DNA of 64,000 bases from Dipetalonema caudispina (GCA_013365325.1 JABVXV010000056.1:1-64000); one strand, 5' to 3'; shown: positions 38,601 to 52,669, counted from the first letter of the stretch. Numbers and translations: made by a program. The notes: generated from the sequence alone by a model not told the origin.

Positions 38601-40320
38601 ATGCTTATAAATTAATGAATGAAAGGTAACGGATAAGAAAAGAACTAAAGCAGAAGCAAAATAAGGATTGAAGGCCAGCTATTTTCAATCTATAAAGAAA
38701 AAGAAATGTATGTTTATCAAATAGAAGGTTCAATTCTAGAATGAATTTAAATCTTACTCAAAACTGTTCAAAAGTTTTCTTGTAGATTTCTTAGAGGAGT
38801 TTAAAAATTCCAGCACTACAGTCTTTCATCTTTCTTAGATCGGATTTTACAAGAGTTTTTTCTTTTTTTTTTAAAACAACATTTAGTGATATGAATATTG
38901 CGTAGAAAATTATCGTATTGTTTTCTTTGAAGAATTACGAAGAAAATCTGAGGGAAAAAAATCGTATGAAACTAAGCATAATAATCCATACATACTTCAA
39001 GTACACAAAGATAATTCCAAATATTTACATTTCAAACTGACAAAAAAATCGTCCAACTAAGGATGCATTAAATTTCCATGATAATATATGAGAGAAGACA
39101 AATAACTTATAGGATATTGTTTGTTTTAAAGAGATGAAAAGGATGAATATAGATGATGGAATAATTTAGATATTGCAGGAAGAATACAAATTCAAATATT
39201 TTAATTCCTTGAAAAGTTACATTGCTCTGAATTTAAATCTCCTCATTTTCTTTATTTCATTGTTACATTTTCAGAAAATATAAGATATTTCAAGTAAAAT
39301 ATTTTCTGTTCACTTTCATGTCGAAACTTTCTGGAAGTAATCATAGTTATCCTAAGCTATTTATTACAGGCGAAATTCAATATGTCCAATATCAAATGGT
39401 CAACTGAACCGATAACTTATCATTTTACATCTCTATCATTGCATTATATCGTAGAATATTGGATACAGATACACTGTGTAAATTCCAGGATGTGTATGTG
39501 GCATGTATGACAGATTGATCGGATGAGAAAGTTGAAGGGCCTGGCTGCGAAAGGCCATTAAGCCTTGTGCCAGATGCAGCAGTCACTTCATATTTATTAT
39601 AGTATCAATAATTTGCTTGATACGATAAATGTATGGTTGACTTCATCTCAAAGCCTTAACTTGTGAAATGAAATACACCACAATAGTAATAACGGATCGC
39701 TTGCCCGCCCTATTGCCCTTCTTTCCTTCCTTACCAACCAACCGTTCCTTCTTTTCTTCTTCTTTCATTCCGCTTTATATTATTGCCAATTGACACAAAA
39801 AGGAGTAGTAGTATTCTCATAGGATTACCAGCTTACTTCTTTTCTTCATTCTCTTTGCAACCGTTAACCTAAACAAAAACATTCCGGCCAATTCTCTCGA
39901 TATCGGTCAGACATTTTGTTTCATTTCAAATAGTCTATTTTTCTCCCAAATCTACTCACTTTCTTCATTCTTCCATCTTGAATTTATCAACTTTGAATAT
40001 TATTGATATTATTTGATAGGTAGTACATAAATACCCACATATATATCAGATACACTTGCTATTTATTATCCGAATAATCTTGATGAATTTCCATTGTTAT
40101 TGCTTGGCACCAAATTATCCAACTCATGTCAGCCATAAACAAGTACTCTACAATGCATAATTAGATGTCGAATATTGATTAATTCTCATTTTAAGCTTTA
40201 GGATTTGTGAAACATTGAAAAATTCTGCGTACTACTTCATGATAAACTCAGATATATATATTATTCGAACAATTTCTTATTAGTGATCCTTCTAGCAGCA
40301 CTCTTTCTATTAATTTTTGG

Positions 40321-40330
40321 GGAAATTTCA
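40321..40330 (+). promoter_or_regulatory. probable trans-splice acceptor of the MARCH-like gene
   Basis: A GAAATTTCAG-type site ends at 40330, 41 bases before the start codon at 40372, fitting spliced-leader addition or a short non-coding exon. Confidence 0.45.
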
Positions 40331-40371
40331 GTTTGTGCCTTAAAAATAATCATTTGATTGAAAAGGAAACA

Positions 40372-43300
40372 ATGTACGATGGATCTGCAGGATCTGCAAG
40401 ATCTACTGATGGAAAAACAGTAAGTATTTCCAAATTTGTTATCGTAAATTTGCTACCGATCATTTTCCACTTAGTAGTCAAGTGATTAATAAATCTATCT
40501 CTCATTATAACAACATTTCTATTCATCACTTCTCAACATAAATTGCATTCCAAGTAAGAAGCATTATAGCTTTTAATTAAGGCTGAATTAAACCTTTGAA
40601 ATGACTGAAATTGCTATATCAATAATGACTTTACTTATAATAACTTTTGAAAATACACAGATCACTAGAAAAAATATCACTTAAATTATACAAAATCAAT
40701 TTTTCATCGAAGTTAAACATTCCAAGTAATAATAGTTCTATTTTTTTTATGTAATTCTTTAGTGAAATCATTTTTTTTGCTTTTTTTTTGGAAACATTTT
40801 GAATGGCCAATTTGAATTATTTCAATTTTTTTCACTACTCTCTATGGAACTTTCTATGGTTGAAAATTGCTATGTCTTAAATTGGTTTAAGCCAAATATC
40901 GGAAATTTTTCACTGATAGCTTTTTAGCTTAGCTTTCTGTTTAAAATTACTTAATTATTTGATTTCAACTATTGTGTTAATAGATGCAATCACACCTCTC
41001 TCTGCCAGGAAAATTTATTTATCTTTCTGATCTTTCCTGTCTTTTTACATTATTAATATAAAAAAAGTTGATTAACGTCCAATTTTTTATTCTTAATCCG
41101 TTTTTCCGATCATAAATATTTCTTCCTTTTCTTCTTTTGATATCTGAAAATGCAGAAATACTTTAAGTGAAATTTCCCTATAACTTTGAATTGCAAGCAA
41201 TATATTCAGTATGAACAAACGAATAAGCAAGTGATATCATCAACCCTAACTAATAAAACAAATTTTGATAAAAATTATTCACCAATAGCACAATCTCATT
41301 TTATTAAAAAAAAAAAGGTAGAAGAAAAAAAAAATGAAATACATCAGCGGTGAAATTTCGGAAAGCAATTCACGAAAATGTGATTACCCTTCCGAAATGG
41401 TTTTTTATGTCATTTCAACGAAGTCTTTATCAACTAGTGTTAAAATAATAGTGTTATATGCGACGATTTTAAAGTATATTTTGAATGAAATAAGGGAATG
41501 GCATATTAAAGATATAAGAATATTTGTTATAACAATCAGTGTCACAATTTTCCTAAATTAAAGTATGGGAAGGATTAGATCCCTTTATGCAATTTTCCTC
41601 TTGAAATGAAACTATGAAATGTTCAATTTAATTAATCTAATAAAAGTCTAAATAGGATATAGGAGAGAAAGGGAGAGAGAGAGAGAGAAGGAGAGAGAAA
41701 GATTGTTTATTTGATGAGAACTGATGAAAAGAAAGTCTCTCTCATTTCTTTTTCTAAAGTAAAACTTTTTCGAAGGTTTTTTTTTTTTTAAATATAAATT
41801 ACTGTGTGAACTATTATTTAATTTCATTTGTTCGAAATTAAAACATTAGTTAAATTGCTTCTGTAGGATGAACTTGGATAATGATTTTACTTTTTTTTTT
41901 TCTTTTTTTTCCTTGTCCATCATTTTATTATCAAATTCAGCGACCTACTGCTTCAAATTCTGATTATGCAATATCATCTGGACAGCTGCAATCTCGTTAT
42001 GTGGTACGCAAGGTATGTTTTCATAAAATTTATATTTTAAGAACCTTTTTGTTGAAATTTCTCGCTAACAAATTTAATCGGTATGTTTTCAAAATTTGAA
42101 AATTTTCCAGTTTTTTCATTGAATTTGGCTCAAATCAAGGGATCAAAAATGAAATAAAATGAAGGAAGATCGTTTGAGCGGTGGGTATTTATAAGATCAT
42201 TTGTATTTAAGCTATTAGACATAGTTCATTTTACTAAAATGATTTCGAATTATTTCTGAATTTTTCGTTATTGGTTCAAGATTTAATTGCAAGTTCAGAT
42301 CTCTGGAACGTTCCATGGCCCAGATGAATTGGGTGAAACGAGTAAAAGCAATGAAAATTTCAAAGGTAAGGGAGCAATTTTTCCCACAACTAATTATATT
42401 TTAGAATATTAAAGTCATAAAATCATCACAAAGCAACGGAATACTTCTTCAAAGAATTTCGTAATTTGAGCAATCATTGTTAAATGGCCTTTTCCGCTTT
42501 CAACATTTTTGATTTAAGATAATAGCTTCAGGAGGAAAAGTTTAGGATCACCAATAAAATTACCCTATATTTTGCCTCTGTAATTGGAATTCATTTAACA
42601 GATAGTAATTATAGTCTTTTATATCTTCTGGATAGTTCCTAGATTAGATAGTCTATAACTTACTTGTGACAACATAACTGTCCTCGTCATCTATACAACT
42701 AAAACCTCTTCATCATCATTGATTATCTAACTATATTCGGCATAGAGATGTTTAAATTTCATCTCAGTGGAAACAGGTAGGAATCGATTAATTACTAAGT
42801 TCAGTCTTTAATGTTATGAATTGCATTGAAATATTAGGTGATTAACAATTGTAATACATTTTGAAATTCGATTAAACTTAGGGACTTTTTTCTCCAAATA
42901 CAAACTAGAATTTCAGGAAAAGAAAATAAAAAAAAAAAAAAAACTTTGCATTCAACTGTAGCAGGCAGTAAAAAATGACCCTTTCGAGAGTTGAGAAATT
43001 CAGACTTTAAGTTCCATGATAAATGATATATGAGATATCTTCGAGAAGGGATAAGAGCAATGTTATCATTAATTTTCTCGAATACAAACCAAAGAATGAT
43101 ATAACATCTGCTTCCTTTGTTAAAATCCCAATATCATCAATTTTCATTGCAATAGCAAATAATTATAAGTGGAAAAATGGCAAATATTTTTCAACAACAT
43201 TATTCCTTCTATAAAAAACCCTTCATCACAATAGTACAAGTTATATCAACCATCATTTTATATGTTGTTAGGAGAAAAAAAAAAAAAAATGTTAGAGAAG

Positions 43301-46300
43301 ATTTTCCAATCTCGAGAAGTAATAACTAGTTGATCTGGGGAAAATTATTACATGTTAACTGAAGAGTAATGATTAATGGAATAAAAATTTTTTTTTCATA
43401 AATTCGGAATTGTTTATTTCGATAAGAGCTCTAGCAACACCGTTGAATGCAGTATTTCATTTCAGATTTCATCATTTCATTATTTTTTCAGATTTACCAA
43501 GGAAGTACTTTCATGATGGTCGAAGATTTAGTGATGATTGTCAATATGCATTGTGTATCAGAACATTGGATCGGAAAGTACCCAACAGAGAAGTACAATA
43601 CGACAGATGTAGTCATTTCTCGGATATTGGCGCACTTTGTGAAACATGCACAGGACATCCTTTTGTTAGTGGTACCTGTGTGAAAGTTACCGGTCAGGTT
43701 GGCATAGAATTTGAATGAAGAGATCTTCCAAGGCATTAAAAAATTTTGCAAAAATCCGTAATACCTCCAATTCTTTTTACCAAAAATACAATCATAACTG
43801 ATCTTGATATATTATAGTATTTGTTTAGAAAATTTTCTTAAATTTATGTAGGATGTGTGTAAATTGATGAACTCTTTTTTTAGCATTTTTCATTTCAATG
43901 AAATTTTTGTAACACTGTTGTCTTTTGTTCAACAATAAAATAAAAAGAATTTCAGAGGACAGTATTTGGTTCGAGTACACTTCATTCGTTTACAGTAACA
44001 GATTGCAGTACACTTTCACCGAGTGAAACAATAATCGAGAAATTTTGTCGAATCTGTCACAGTTTTGGTAATTCCGGAGATCCACTCATTTCTCCATGTC
44101 GTTGTACCGGTTCATTGAAGTACGTCCATATATCATGCCTCCTAGTAAGTTTTTACCAGTAAGTTTAAATTCAGAAATTTCATCGAAATATGTACTTATT
44201 TAATCACAATCTTTCGGCCTGGATTCGATTTGATAGTTCAAAATCTTTTGAAAACATTCATATATATTTTATTTAGCATTGGTTGACGATTTGTGCTCAT
44301 AAATTGAAGCGTCCAGCAATATGTGAACTTTGTCTGTACAAATATCGTCTACGAAATATCGTCGATGTAAGTCAGTATCAATCAATTGAACTGCTAAAAA
44401 GAGAAATAACCTGACCAGAATGATGTACAACGGATGCGGGAAGCGTATCCGCTAATGATTTCTTGTGTTAACTATCCGATATATCATCGTAGCATCCGTT
44501 CTTCAATCATATATTTACAGAATTATTAAAAGGAATAGCTAAACTTTCAGTGGCAAAATTTACGTTTACCATCGATTTCAAGGCATGATTTACGTTATCT
44601 GATAGTGTTTATCATAGCTGCTGTACTAATGTTCCTTTCCTCGATCACATCATTGATTTGCTATTGCATTGAAAGGAATTTAGAAAGAAACGATACGATG
44701 AAGAGCAGTCCGTTCGTTTTCCCTTTTCTTCTTCTTCTTCTTGTAATTTTCCAGCGAACAGATTTTTATCATTCTTTAAATTTTCTAGCTATCAATTAGA
44801 AAAAGCTAAATAAATTGTGGCATTTCTTTTCTTTTTTTCAAAGAAATTATAATCGATAATTCGGAAAGTTTACATATTGATGTGATATTTCTTGAATAGA
44901 TAACTCCTTAAAACTCATAAAATTTCTTGAAATTCAATATTTGCAACTAAATTTCAGTGAAACAATTGTGAAAGGAAGTGGCGATTGGAAAAATTTATTA
45001 AGCTCATCAACTTTTTTGTCCGCACTTCTCTTCATCGTGTCTCTTTTCATTGCCATATACGCTCATATTAAGGCAAGTCATACAATCTATTATTTTGCTT
45101 CGGCAATTCATTCCTTAGTGAATAAGTAATTAAGTAAATCAATTATCTATGGTATCACTCTTTTTCCTTATGTTTGCATATTATCCGAATACATTATAGA
45201 TTTTGATTGGAATGTTTTAAATAAAAAGTAAAGAGCAACAGAGAAAGAGAAAGCTATTTTCCGGCAGTTCATCGTTTTTCATCTTGAACATTCATTTTTT
45301 GACGAATATCGTTCATGCTACTACCAGAAATTGATAGATATCAAAATTTATACTTTTTTTTTAGACAAATACTAGCTTGATAAGATATTTATATCGTTTA
45401 TGGGTTAATAATCAAAATTGGATGATAGAGGAATATCGACCAAGTCGTGATCAACGTTACTGCCATAAAATGGAGCAACTTCGAAGACGGTTGAATGGTA
45501 ATACATTTAGTTGATCGTACTTGAATTGTTTGAAATAGTATGTGAACGTTTTCAAATAATACCTTCATGATAAACGATGACAGTTACTTGTAAACAAAGG
45601 CATATAAAGGATTTGATGAATTTTAAGGCCCATCTGATGTCTTCTTCTGTGTTTCTCTTTCCATTTCATTTTATTCTTTTTCTTATTTAAATTAATATTT
45701 CTGTAGGTCAACTTTTTTTTTAATCTCACCAAAATATCCATTCATCCATTCGTTCACATCTTTGTGAAAACTATTTCTTCCCAACTTTGTTCTCTTTAGC
45801 CGATTCATTTATTTCCTTTCGTTGGCCCATCCATATATCAATCATATCTTGGCTTCTAAAACCATTTCCTTTTACAAGTCCAACAAGACAAAATTAAGCA
45901 ACCATAAAAGGATTAATGGTCGTAATTGGCAGTGATAAGTGATAACAGTGCTAAATGATAAATGATGACGCTATCACTATATCATCACTATTTTTACTCC
46001 AACTACTGTTATTATTTCATATTCCACGCAGATGAGAGCTATAATAATTATTATTAAGATGGTAACACAATGGATTTAGTAGTGATAACGCTAATAATAA
46101 AAATTGGTTTAATGAAATGAAAGGTTAATGAAATACTTTTATCATAATTAATTATCATTGTTGAGGGGAATTAGGTTATAGGGTTAATCTGGAACCAGAA
46201 GAAAATGAAAATCTTCTCCCTTCCTGTTTATATATACATGTATAAATAGGGTCGGAAGTGTGGGAAGGAGGACGGATCAGATTTTGTAATTATTGGAAAT

Positions 46301-49300
46301 TATTTACTCAATTCATTTACAATTTTCTGGGAGCACATCCTCTAATTCGAATTAGGCACATTCTTTGCTCGGTATAAAAATAATTATTCTGAAATGATAG
46401 AGGATGGACAGGTTTGATTCAAGGAATAAGCGACAGATTATTTAGTATCGTATCATCCCATCCTTCCCTTCCCGCATGTATTCAAAAATTTCAGCAAGTA
46501 CACTTCAATTATCCAATCCTATTCTCGTCAAGATTTAAAGTTTGAAAATTTCAAGGACCATCAAATCAGCAGCATTTATGTAAGAATTAACTTTATCGAT
46601 GTTGAGGCGCAAAAAAAAGAAAAAGAAATCAGATTTCTTACTTATTTAACATTCAACGTCACGTTCTTTCTCTTCCTTCATTCTTTTTGATTGGAAGCGG
46701 AATTGACTCATTTGAGATATTTAGCGCAATCGACTTTTTTTCCTGTTTTGATACTAACAAATTTCTTCAATTATATTGGCAGCGATCGGACATTTCCTAA
46801 CCTTTATGCGTTTTACGAGTTCTTAGAGTAAGGGACTAACCAGTGACTGATTTTATGCTGTGTCTTTTTAGAAATTGACCATCTGAGCCCTATCAGACAG
46901 AGCCATAATGGCCTAGCTTTAGTCATTTAGCCTTATCCAGGAGTAGCATTGACAGATTAACGAAAAAATTAGAACTGATGAAAAGTATCCAACATTTATG
47001 AAGTCAAAAAAAAACATTTCTCTTTTCATAACAATGCTCCGATTCCAACGATGTATAAATCTTCATAAAAAATTATAGAAAAGTGCTATAATTGTGGATT
47101 AGGAAGAAATAGCTGTAATTAACGAATTTCTAAATTCATATTTCAACTGAACTATATTACTCGAATACAAATTTATCCGAAACATTTTTTAAAAAATTTG
47201 AATTTTTTTCAGAAATTTCCAAAAACCTTAAATAATAGTTTTATCCATCCGTATGTAAAAAAGTATTGGGATGGTATATATGGAAAAAATAATTTTCGAT
47301 GAGCTTATTAAGTAGAGATACACATGCAGATGTTACTGTCGTAACAAATCATCATTTGATATTGATGATGATTTATTGCAATTTAGTTACGGCAGAACTA
47401 AATATACGTATCCCCAACGTATCCGATATTGCGTCATTACTGCACATTTTGACAATGTCTCTTATTTTGTGCAGCCAAAAACTGTTAATGCAGCAAATTT
47501 TTAATAGATATATTTATATACCGAAATTGAAATAGAATAATCGAAGAATTCTTGTGAAGTTCAGGAAAAAAAGAAATGTAAAAAACAATAAATAAAAATA
47601 TATAATGTTCAGAATACTTGATTGATTACTTTTTAAGAGAGTTTTTTTTTTTTTTTTCTGGACGAAATTGCTCAAACTTTGAAGTTTATTGAAGTAATGG
47701 AAAAATAAGCTATAGCCATGATATCAATCATTTAAGTCTTAAAAGTTAGATAGGTGGGACTATTTCCAAGCATTCTTAAACATGTACCAAGTGGATTTTT
47801 TCAAGCGAGGCCAAGATCTTTTACTCAAAGGAGAACAACATTTTTAGTCTTTCTCATTTCTCAATCTTCAAGTGCATTAGAGAAATAGAGTTTAAATTTC
47901 AACTGAACTATTATTTGAAGAGAAAGAAGATTGAATTGGAATTTTGAGAGGTGAAGAAAGATGAAACAAAAAAAAAAGTAAAATGTTTAAAATACTTCGA
48001 GCTAAGTCAACGTATAATCTCTGTAACATAGCAAGATATTGTCTCCTCTCATAACAGCAAAACAAAAATGACCCCGTTGTAATCCCTTCAAAAGATCATT
48101 GAGAGGGAAGGGTAATGTATGAAATATTATACAATGAATTCAATCTAAACAAAATCAAAACAAGCGATCTACTCATTCTAATAATATCCTTTCAAAACTT
48201 TTATTCATTTTAATCTCATTATGGAATAAAATTGCCCTACTTAAATGATCAGGAAGAGAGTGAATAAGTTCAGGAATGAGTGAATTAGTAAGGGAAATTT
48301 TCTGATTAAATATCGAAATAAGACTTTAGCGTAGCTATGATAACTAACTATTTTGATATGATATTAAAACATACCTATCCAATTTGTGACAACAATCTCT
48401 TCATTATGAACGTGTGTCCTTCTTTCATTCACCCATCCATCAATCATAAAATATTTCATTGTTTAGGTAAAAAAAAAAGGCGCATTTGGTTCATTACATT
48501 TCACCAGATGTGTCTTCCTTCATCCATTGTTTTGTCCTTTCCATCGAAATGAGTGTCTTATTTCATTGTTATCATATTCATTTTCAAGATTACTAAAAGC
48601 TTATGGATTAAGGAAAATATCTTTTCCTCAAAATTGCCAGAAATAGAAGCGATTCATTTTTAGTTTCAATCCATTATCAGTTTTTTTTTTTCTTTCAGAC
48701 TGATAGTTAAACTTTTTGGTAGATTTTTGTTTTCCTATCTAATCTAAATTTTCAATTTTCATCAAGATTTCTTTGATATTTCGTTTATGTAAATATGTTA
48801 CAGTGTTCCTCTTAAGTTGGTGGTTGTATTTATACTCCATATTGATACCTTCTTCTGATCCTTCTTCGTCATATTTCTGTCCATAACAAGAGATGAAACA
48901 CTTAATTGGAATGAAACAGATGTCATCCATATTATGAGTTTCAATAATTACAACAGATGGGATAGTTAGAATAAGACTTTTCAGGTTAAATTTCATAGAT
49001 AGTTTTTTTGAGTAAAAAAGGATAAAAATTGAGATAATATGTGCATGAAACACTAATTAAAATCATTTTCAAATGCTGTAATATTCATTTGAAATACATT
49101 CTTTTTGATGATTTAATGATATTCGGGGTTTTTTCTTTTCGACAAATTCCAAACAATCTGTTATGAGTTCCGACTGTTCTTTCTCATTTTTTTTTTCCCA
49201 GTTTTTCACTTGAAATCTTAATTTTTTTTTTGCCTTTGATGATTACATAATACCGTAGAGCTTTTTGAAAAGAAAAAAAAATGTTGAATCAACTTAACAT

Positions 49301-51225
49301 ATTGTTGAGTCACTTCTCTTTTCAATTTATTTCAATTTTCATTCAAGCCAAAGCAAGTTTTTCATCCATTTTTCATACCATTTAGTGATTTCACTATGTT
49401 TTCTTCCTATTCATATTTCTTTTTGAAATACCTCTAATGAATTTCAACTTTTCAAAAGTGGCCTCCTTCCTGTCATTTATCTGCTTTAGCTCTAACGATC
49501 CACTAATTTGCAACTATATGATGTAATTCTCTACAAATGTATTAATGATTGTAAATTATTAGAAATAAATTTGGAAGTAGTTCATACTTTCTTCGACCAA
49601 AAATGATTTACTAATATATTTTTGCATATTATGCATAATTAAAATGACAAAAATCCGTTTCCTATCTTTTATAATTCAAGGATTAGAAAAATTAAAAAAG
49701 AAAACGAATCTCAGATGAACAACTTCCAGACCTAATTAATGATTAATTAATGGATCAAATCTGAGATAGTGCTACGAGATAGATTTCAAGTAATAGCATT
49801 TATAGAATATCCTGAAATTAATCTTTCTCTTAATATAATAACCTAATTGAGAAATATATATCGTTTTAATTGATTGTTTGTATTTGAAGGCAAAAGCAAA
49901 TTTGTTTGTCCATTTGACGAAATTCAGATTGCTTCCTGCACTTTGCACGACGTTATATGGCATGCTTTTCAGTGAATAATTCAATTAAGTTCCATTTCAA
50001 ATGCTACAGATAAAGTCATTTTGCAAAAATTCAAATTGCTTACCGAATTTTCGTATTGCATACCGAATAAATGCATTGAAGTGTGCATCACTCTTTATAA
50101 ATCCTTCCTAAAAGCAATCTTTCCATCTTCTACCAACTCTCTCTTTCTCTCTCTCCCTCTTCTTCCATTTTACCTCTCTAAACCGTAATAAGCTTTCGTT
50201 TTCAAGTGTGCTCTATTTATAAAATAGCTCAGATATTAAGTAAAATGAGATAGTAACACTCCGTCGAAAAGAAAATGCAATTTCCAATTTCATGAAGTAA
50301 CTTATATTAGCATATTATATTAAATAATATAGTACTACAAACGAGATTTCGAATAGATTGGACTTCATGATAGTGTAAAAGTAATATGGTGATTGAAACT
50401 CTATCATGAAAAAACTTATCACTATCATTATTGATTGGGAAACTGAAATACTGTGATCAGAAGAGAGCTTGCGATCAGCAAATTGTTACTAATGAGAAGT
50501 AATTGCTCTCTTAATAACTCTGAACGTCGTTAATTAACTTGCAATAAAATAGTGCGGAACATAGGAACAATTTCTTTTTTTTTTTTGGTTTTCATTCCAA
50601 TGACATTTAAGTGAGTACGACAAATTTTTTTTGAGTACGACAGTGATGCGTACGACAAATTCTTTTGTTCTGTTTAAAACTTTCCTTTTCGCACCCTGTT
50701 TTTTTTTTCTTGTCTGTAAGGGTTTTACAAGATTTGAGATTAAATTTAGAAAATCATTAACTAATTTCAAACCGAATTTCAATTATCATTATTGAGAAAA
50801 AAATTTCTTAAAACTTCTTGATAAATGTAATTTTTTTTTTGCATAATATAACAATGAATACTGTGTGATTGCATTTTCCCTTCCATTTATTTCTATCATC
50901 TATTCTTCGAGTATTTTTATTTCGAATGTTTATAAATTAGTCATGAATGGATAGATTTTACTATGAAACTAAAATATAAACAGGGAACAGTTTTACATCG
51001 GAACTCATCCTATATTTAAGAAACTAAATTTATAATGGTAATATTCCATAGAAGATACGGAAAATATTATCTTATTGATTTAGGGAATCGAAAGTCTTTT
51101 TAATCTAACCAGTATTCAAGTCCAAATGTGAGTAATAAATTTCTTCTCAGAAAGTCAAAATGTCTTCCTTAAATGCTTATTATCTACTCCTTATTGAATC
51201 ATAAACTAACTTTATTGCTAGGGCT

Positions 51226-51264
<39 letters not shown>

Positions 51265-52070
51265 ATAAATTTCATCTTATCAAATCCAGAAATAATTATA
51301 TCTTTCAATTTTTTAACGACTAACAGGATTGATTTATACTTAACAATTTTTCCATCTTCAATCATTTGGTTCATTCCATTAATGTTAGTTTCATGCGAAC
51401 CTTTAATGGATATCAATGCTCCTACTAATTTGACATCGCATTTCGAATGTCTTCTAATGAAATCTCAATTTCTATCTAATACTTTGATATCCTAAGTGGA
51501 CTCATAAATTACAGTATATTATTTTGAAGTGGATTTGATTGAGTTAAGGGGAATTCTTTACTGGTCATTTTTATAATTATTCTTTTCTTATCTTATACTT
51601 CAGTTTGAATTTTGTGACATAAATTTAAACTGAAAGGATTTATGATAAATTAGCAATTTAAAAAAAAAAAGAAAAGAAAAAAAAAACTAACCATTGATGT
51701 TCCATAAAAAGAAGAGTTTTAGATTTTGTTACAGCAATAAAAAAAAATGACTGATGGTTATAGCAATGCCCGATGGTACTTTGCTTTTTCAGATGAGGTT
51801 ACACCAAATTATGGAACTGAAGGAGGAGCATCCGGAGAAGTAGTGTATCCGAGAGGAGGAGCAAGAGGAAAAAGAGCCGGAAATCCAACGCCGTCACCGA
51901 GAGCTGTCTTACTGCGATCGTCATCACTGCTGTCATCACCCTCCATTGAAGCATCCATATCTGGATTTAGTTCGATCACTGTCCGAGGCACCACCATCGA
52001 TACGGCCACCACCACCACTATCCCCAACTACATCATATCAACAACTGTTGCAACTCCTGCCATTGTTTGA
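40372..52070 (+). CDS. MARCH1/8-like membrane RING-CH E3 ubiquitin ligase
   Basis: Ten exons: 40372-40419, 41941-42012, 42299-42365, 43492-43697, 43956-44144, 44277-44366, 44551-44711, 44958-45072, 45365-45497, 51793-52070; phases agree and give 452 aa. The RING-CH has C162, C165, C179, C181, H189, C192, C210 and C213 (CRIC, CRCTGSL, ELC). Two membrane segments follow (about 241-263 and 298-316), then YLYRLW and a polar tail, the order found in MARCH1/8. These ligases ubiquitinate membrane proteins for endocytosis; targets here are unknown. Before the RING lies a Cys-rich patch (about 75-120) not seen in the vertebrate proteins I know. Intron 8 is GC-AG. The last exon, after a 6.3 kb intron, is Ser/Thr/Gly-rich; if it is skipped, a stop at 45512-45514 would end the protein earlier. 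Confidence 0.87.
41662..41701. repeat. GA-rich simple repeat
   Basis: About 40 bases of GA units with a few interruptions, in intron 1 of the MARCH-like gene. Confidence 0.85.
44429..44500. other. inverted repeat in a short intron
   Basis: AACGGATGC (44429-44437) pairs exactly with GCATCCGTT (44492-44500), enclosing a nested GCGG/CCGC pair. Together they could fold much of the 184-base intron between exons 6 and 7 of the MARCH-like gene. Confidence 0.45.
45073..45364 (+). other. GC-AG intron
   Basis: The donor reads AAG|GCAAGT, the usual extended consensus of GC donors, and the acceptor is TTTTTTTTAG. Joining here keeps the frame through AHIK|TNTS; no GT donor nearby does. Confidence 0.8.
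51229..51260. repeat. AT dinucleotide microsatellite
   Basis: About 16 AT units, in the last intron of the MARCH-like gene. Confidence 0.95.
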
Positions 52071-52120
52071 ATTTTTATCAGCTCTTTTCATTTTTGCTGT
52101 ATTATATTAAAGTTTGAGTG

Positions 52121-52126
52121 AATAAA
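52121..52126 (+). terminator. polyadenylation signal of the MARCH-like gene
   Basis: AATAAA 51 bases after the stop at 52068-52070. It supports the distant last exon. Confidence 0.65.
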
Positions 52127-52574
52127 GCTTCAATTTCATGATAGATAAAAGAAATTATTTCGAAAAATTTTTAAAAATTAAAAATTTTACAATTTTTTGA
52201 AAGTCTTCACATCTTTTTTGTACTAATGATGATTTACAGTTGTTAAGAAAAAAAAAAAAAAGAAAAAGAAAAAAGAAACAAATTTATCAGAAATTGGAGC
52301 TGTTAAACAGTCCGTACTCCTCTGAAATAAATTCTTAACATTTTGCTGCATTTTGATCTTCGTGTAAAAATTTGGTGAATAAATTTTAAAATTTTATTAA
52401 TTTTTGCCTATCATATACATCTTATCACCAACGAATAGCAATTAAACGGATAATGAAAGATAAAATCATAAATTTTTTCAATCTCAATCCATTTTTTTCC
52501 TTGTACAATTATTAAAATTACAGTGATTATAGGAGATGCTTTACTTCCTCCTCCCAGTAAACATCTTCAAAAAT

Positions 52575-52669
52575 AATTTATTATTATTATTATTATTGTT
52601 ATTACTATTATTATTATTATTATTATTCCTACCATTACTACTATTATAATTATAATGATAATTATTATT
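52575..52669. repeat. TTA/ATT microsatellite
   Basis: Imperfect trinucleotide run of about 95 bases. It reads as poly-Asn in a minus-strand frame. Confidence 0.9.

Larger units (their letters stand above)
28409..40371. other. 12-kb gene-poor region
   Basis: After the SZRD1-like 3'UTR no supported gene appears until the MARCH-like start. Open frames are few, short and AT-driven. It contains the foldback at 31907-31981, the repeat pair near 34.6 and 35.6 kb, a 30-base A tract, degenerate AAT/GCT-rich sequence near 36.9-37.1 kb, and a patch near 39520-39590 (hairpin GGCC...GGCC) that looks more GC-rich. A pyrimidine-rich block at about 39710-39780 may belong to the promoter of the MARCH-like gene. 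Confidence 0.5.
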
